Below are positions 4,837 through 5,293 of a stretch of 5,293 nt of DNA, in pieces. This DNA comes from Candidatus Poseidoniales archaeon (GTDB taxonomy: Archaea; Thermoplasmatota; Poseidoniia; Poseidoniales; Poseidoniaceae): contig JAAXIR010000205.1 in assembly GCA_012270265.1 (NCBI GenBank), forward strand, positions 3,216-8,508, in the 5' to 3' direction. Under the pieces are notes generated by a model. It worked only from the letters and a program-made list of their open reading frames with translations. It was not told the origin of the DNA and made no database searches. Numbering within the stretch: position 1 is the first letter of the stretch; each line of letters opens with the position of its first letter. The position numbers were made by a program, and so were the translations under genes.

Positions 4837-5293
4837 ATGTCCGATCCGAATCAGACGCTTGCGCAGATGATTCGATACTTCGAAGAAGAGCGACATGAAA
4901 TGGTCGAAGTCATGGCAAGCGAGTTCACATCCATGTTACTCGCCAACAAACAGCGGGATGGGGCAACACAAACATTGCTCGTCAAAGGCGTTCGAATTTT
5001 GGCCGAAGTCCTATCGATACGCGGCAAGAGCAAGCTTGCCATTCAGGCAACGTCTGTTCTTCTTCGCGAGCGAAAGAAATTGGAAAAAATTCTCTCGCAA
5101 ACAGCACCGACACTCCTTTCCAAACTGACCCCGATTGAGCAGGATTATCGTACCATTGGAAGCGTGTTTGAGAAAGCAGGAAAAACATCCAAAGCGAAGA
5201 AATTCTATCTGAAAGCGCACAAGGAAATGCAAGGGAACCTCGCTGCACTCGTTGCAGCCTGTCAAATCGATGGAGCGAAAACAAAACTCTGCA
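4837..5293 (+). CDS. Helical TPR-like protein, C-terminus truncated by window edge
   Basis: The frame opens at ATG 4837 and runs 152 codons to the window end without a stop; TTG 4828 in the same frame is a weaker start. The product is almost wholly helical and charged, with no signal peptide, membrane segment or catalytic motif. Residues 107-130 (from I-G-S-V-F-E-K-A-G-K to H-K-E) match the TPR pattern of two packed helices with a Gly turn, and 55-78 (from L-A-E-V-L-S-I-R-G-K to L-R-E) repeat it in weaker form. A soluble protein-protein interaction role is likely, but I do not recognise a named family. It starts 18 bases after the RAM-domain gene with no promoter-like element between, so it is probably in the same operon. 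Confidence 0.85.
   Translation, partial: MSDPNQTLAQMIRYFEEERHEMVEVMASEFTSMLLANKQRDGATQTLLVKGVRILAEVLSIRGKSKLAIQATSVLLRERKKLEKILSQTAPTLLSKLTPIEQDYRTIGSVFEKAGKTSKAKKFYLKAHKEMQGNLAALVAACQIDGAKTKLC

Noticed and set aside
4982..5284. A 100-codon minus-strand open frame at the right edge
   Set aside because: It is antisense to the TPR-like gene, is Phe/Cys/Arg-rich, and has no upstream signals or family resemblance.

Overview
The window looks like a piece of an archaeal genome, most probably a marine Thermoplasmata-type euryarchaeon (Marine Group II / Poseidoniales is my best guess). Four points lead there: an archaeal-style AK6/Fap7-family kinase remnant next to a CDP-alcohol phosphatidyltransferase; a stand-alone AsnC/Lrp ligand-binding (RAM) domain protein; A/T-rich TATA-like elements about 27 bases from start codons, with no convincing Shine-Dalgarno sites; and a very large secreted, Asp/Glu-rich, membrane-anchored protein of Fn3/Ig-like modules. 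The assignment is inference from gene content, since no rRNA or other taxonomic marker is present.

Layout. Bases 1-3154 (minus strand, C-terminus cut by the window edge) encode one continuous reading frame of more than 1050 residues. It has a signal peptide, about seven beta-sandwich modules of roughly 117 residues, one C-terminal membrane helix and a highly charged cytoplasmic tail. A 79-base gap with TATA-like elements separates it from a CDP-alcohol phosphatidyltransferase (3234-3941, minus). Just upstream on the same strand is a nucleotide kinase gene (3971-4522, minus). It is full length but interrupted by two in-frame stop codons, one directly after the P-loop lysine. A 53-base divergent intergenic region (4523-4575) follows. 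On the plus strand come a RAM-domain protein (4576-4818) and, 18 bases later, an all-helical protein with TPR-like repeats (4837 to the edge, truncated).

How the genes may work together. The kinase and phosphatidyltransferase form a probable two-gene minus-strand operon, the second gene making a polar-lipid headgroup linkage in the membrane. The giant protein is probably a separately transcribed cell-surface adhesin, receptor or envelope protein. The RAM protein and the TPR-like protein form a probable plus-strand operon divergent from the kinase. The divergent region holds one near-symmetric A/T element about 27 bases from the most plausible start codon on each side, which fits a shared TATA core driving leaderless transcripts both ways.

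The most notable points are the doubly nonsense-interrupted kinase, where both stops fall where the family normally has Ser (or Ser/Thr) and both are one C-to-A change from a Ser codon, and the modular architecture of the giant surface protein. No RNA gene, CRISPR array, insertion sequence or integrase is seen.
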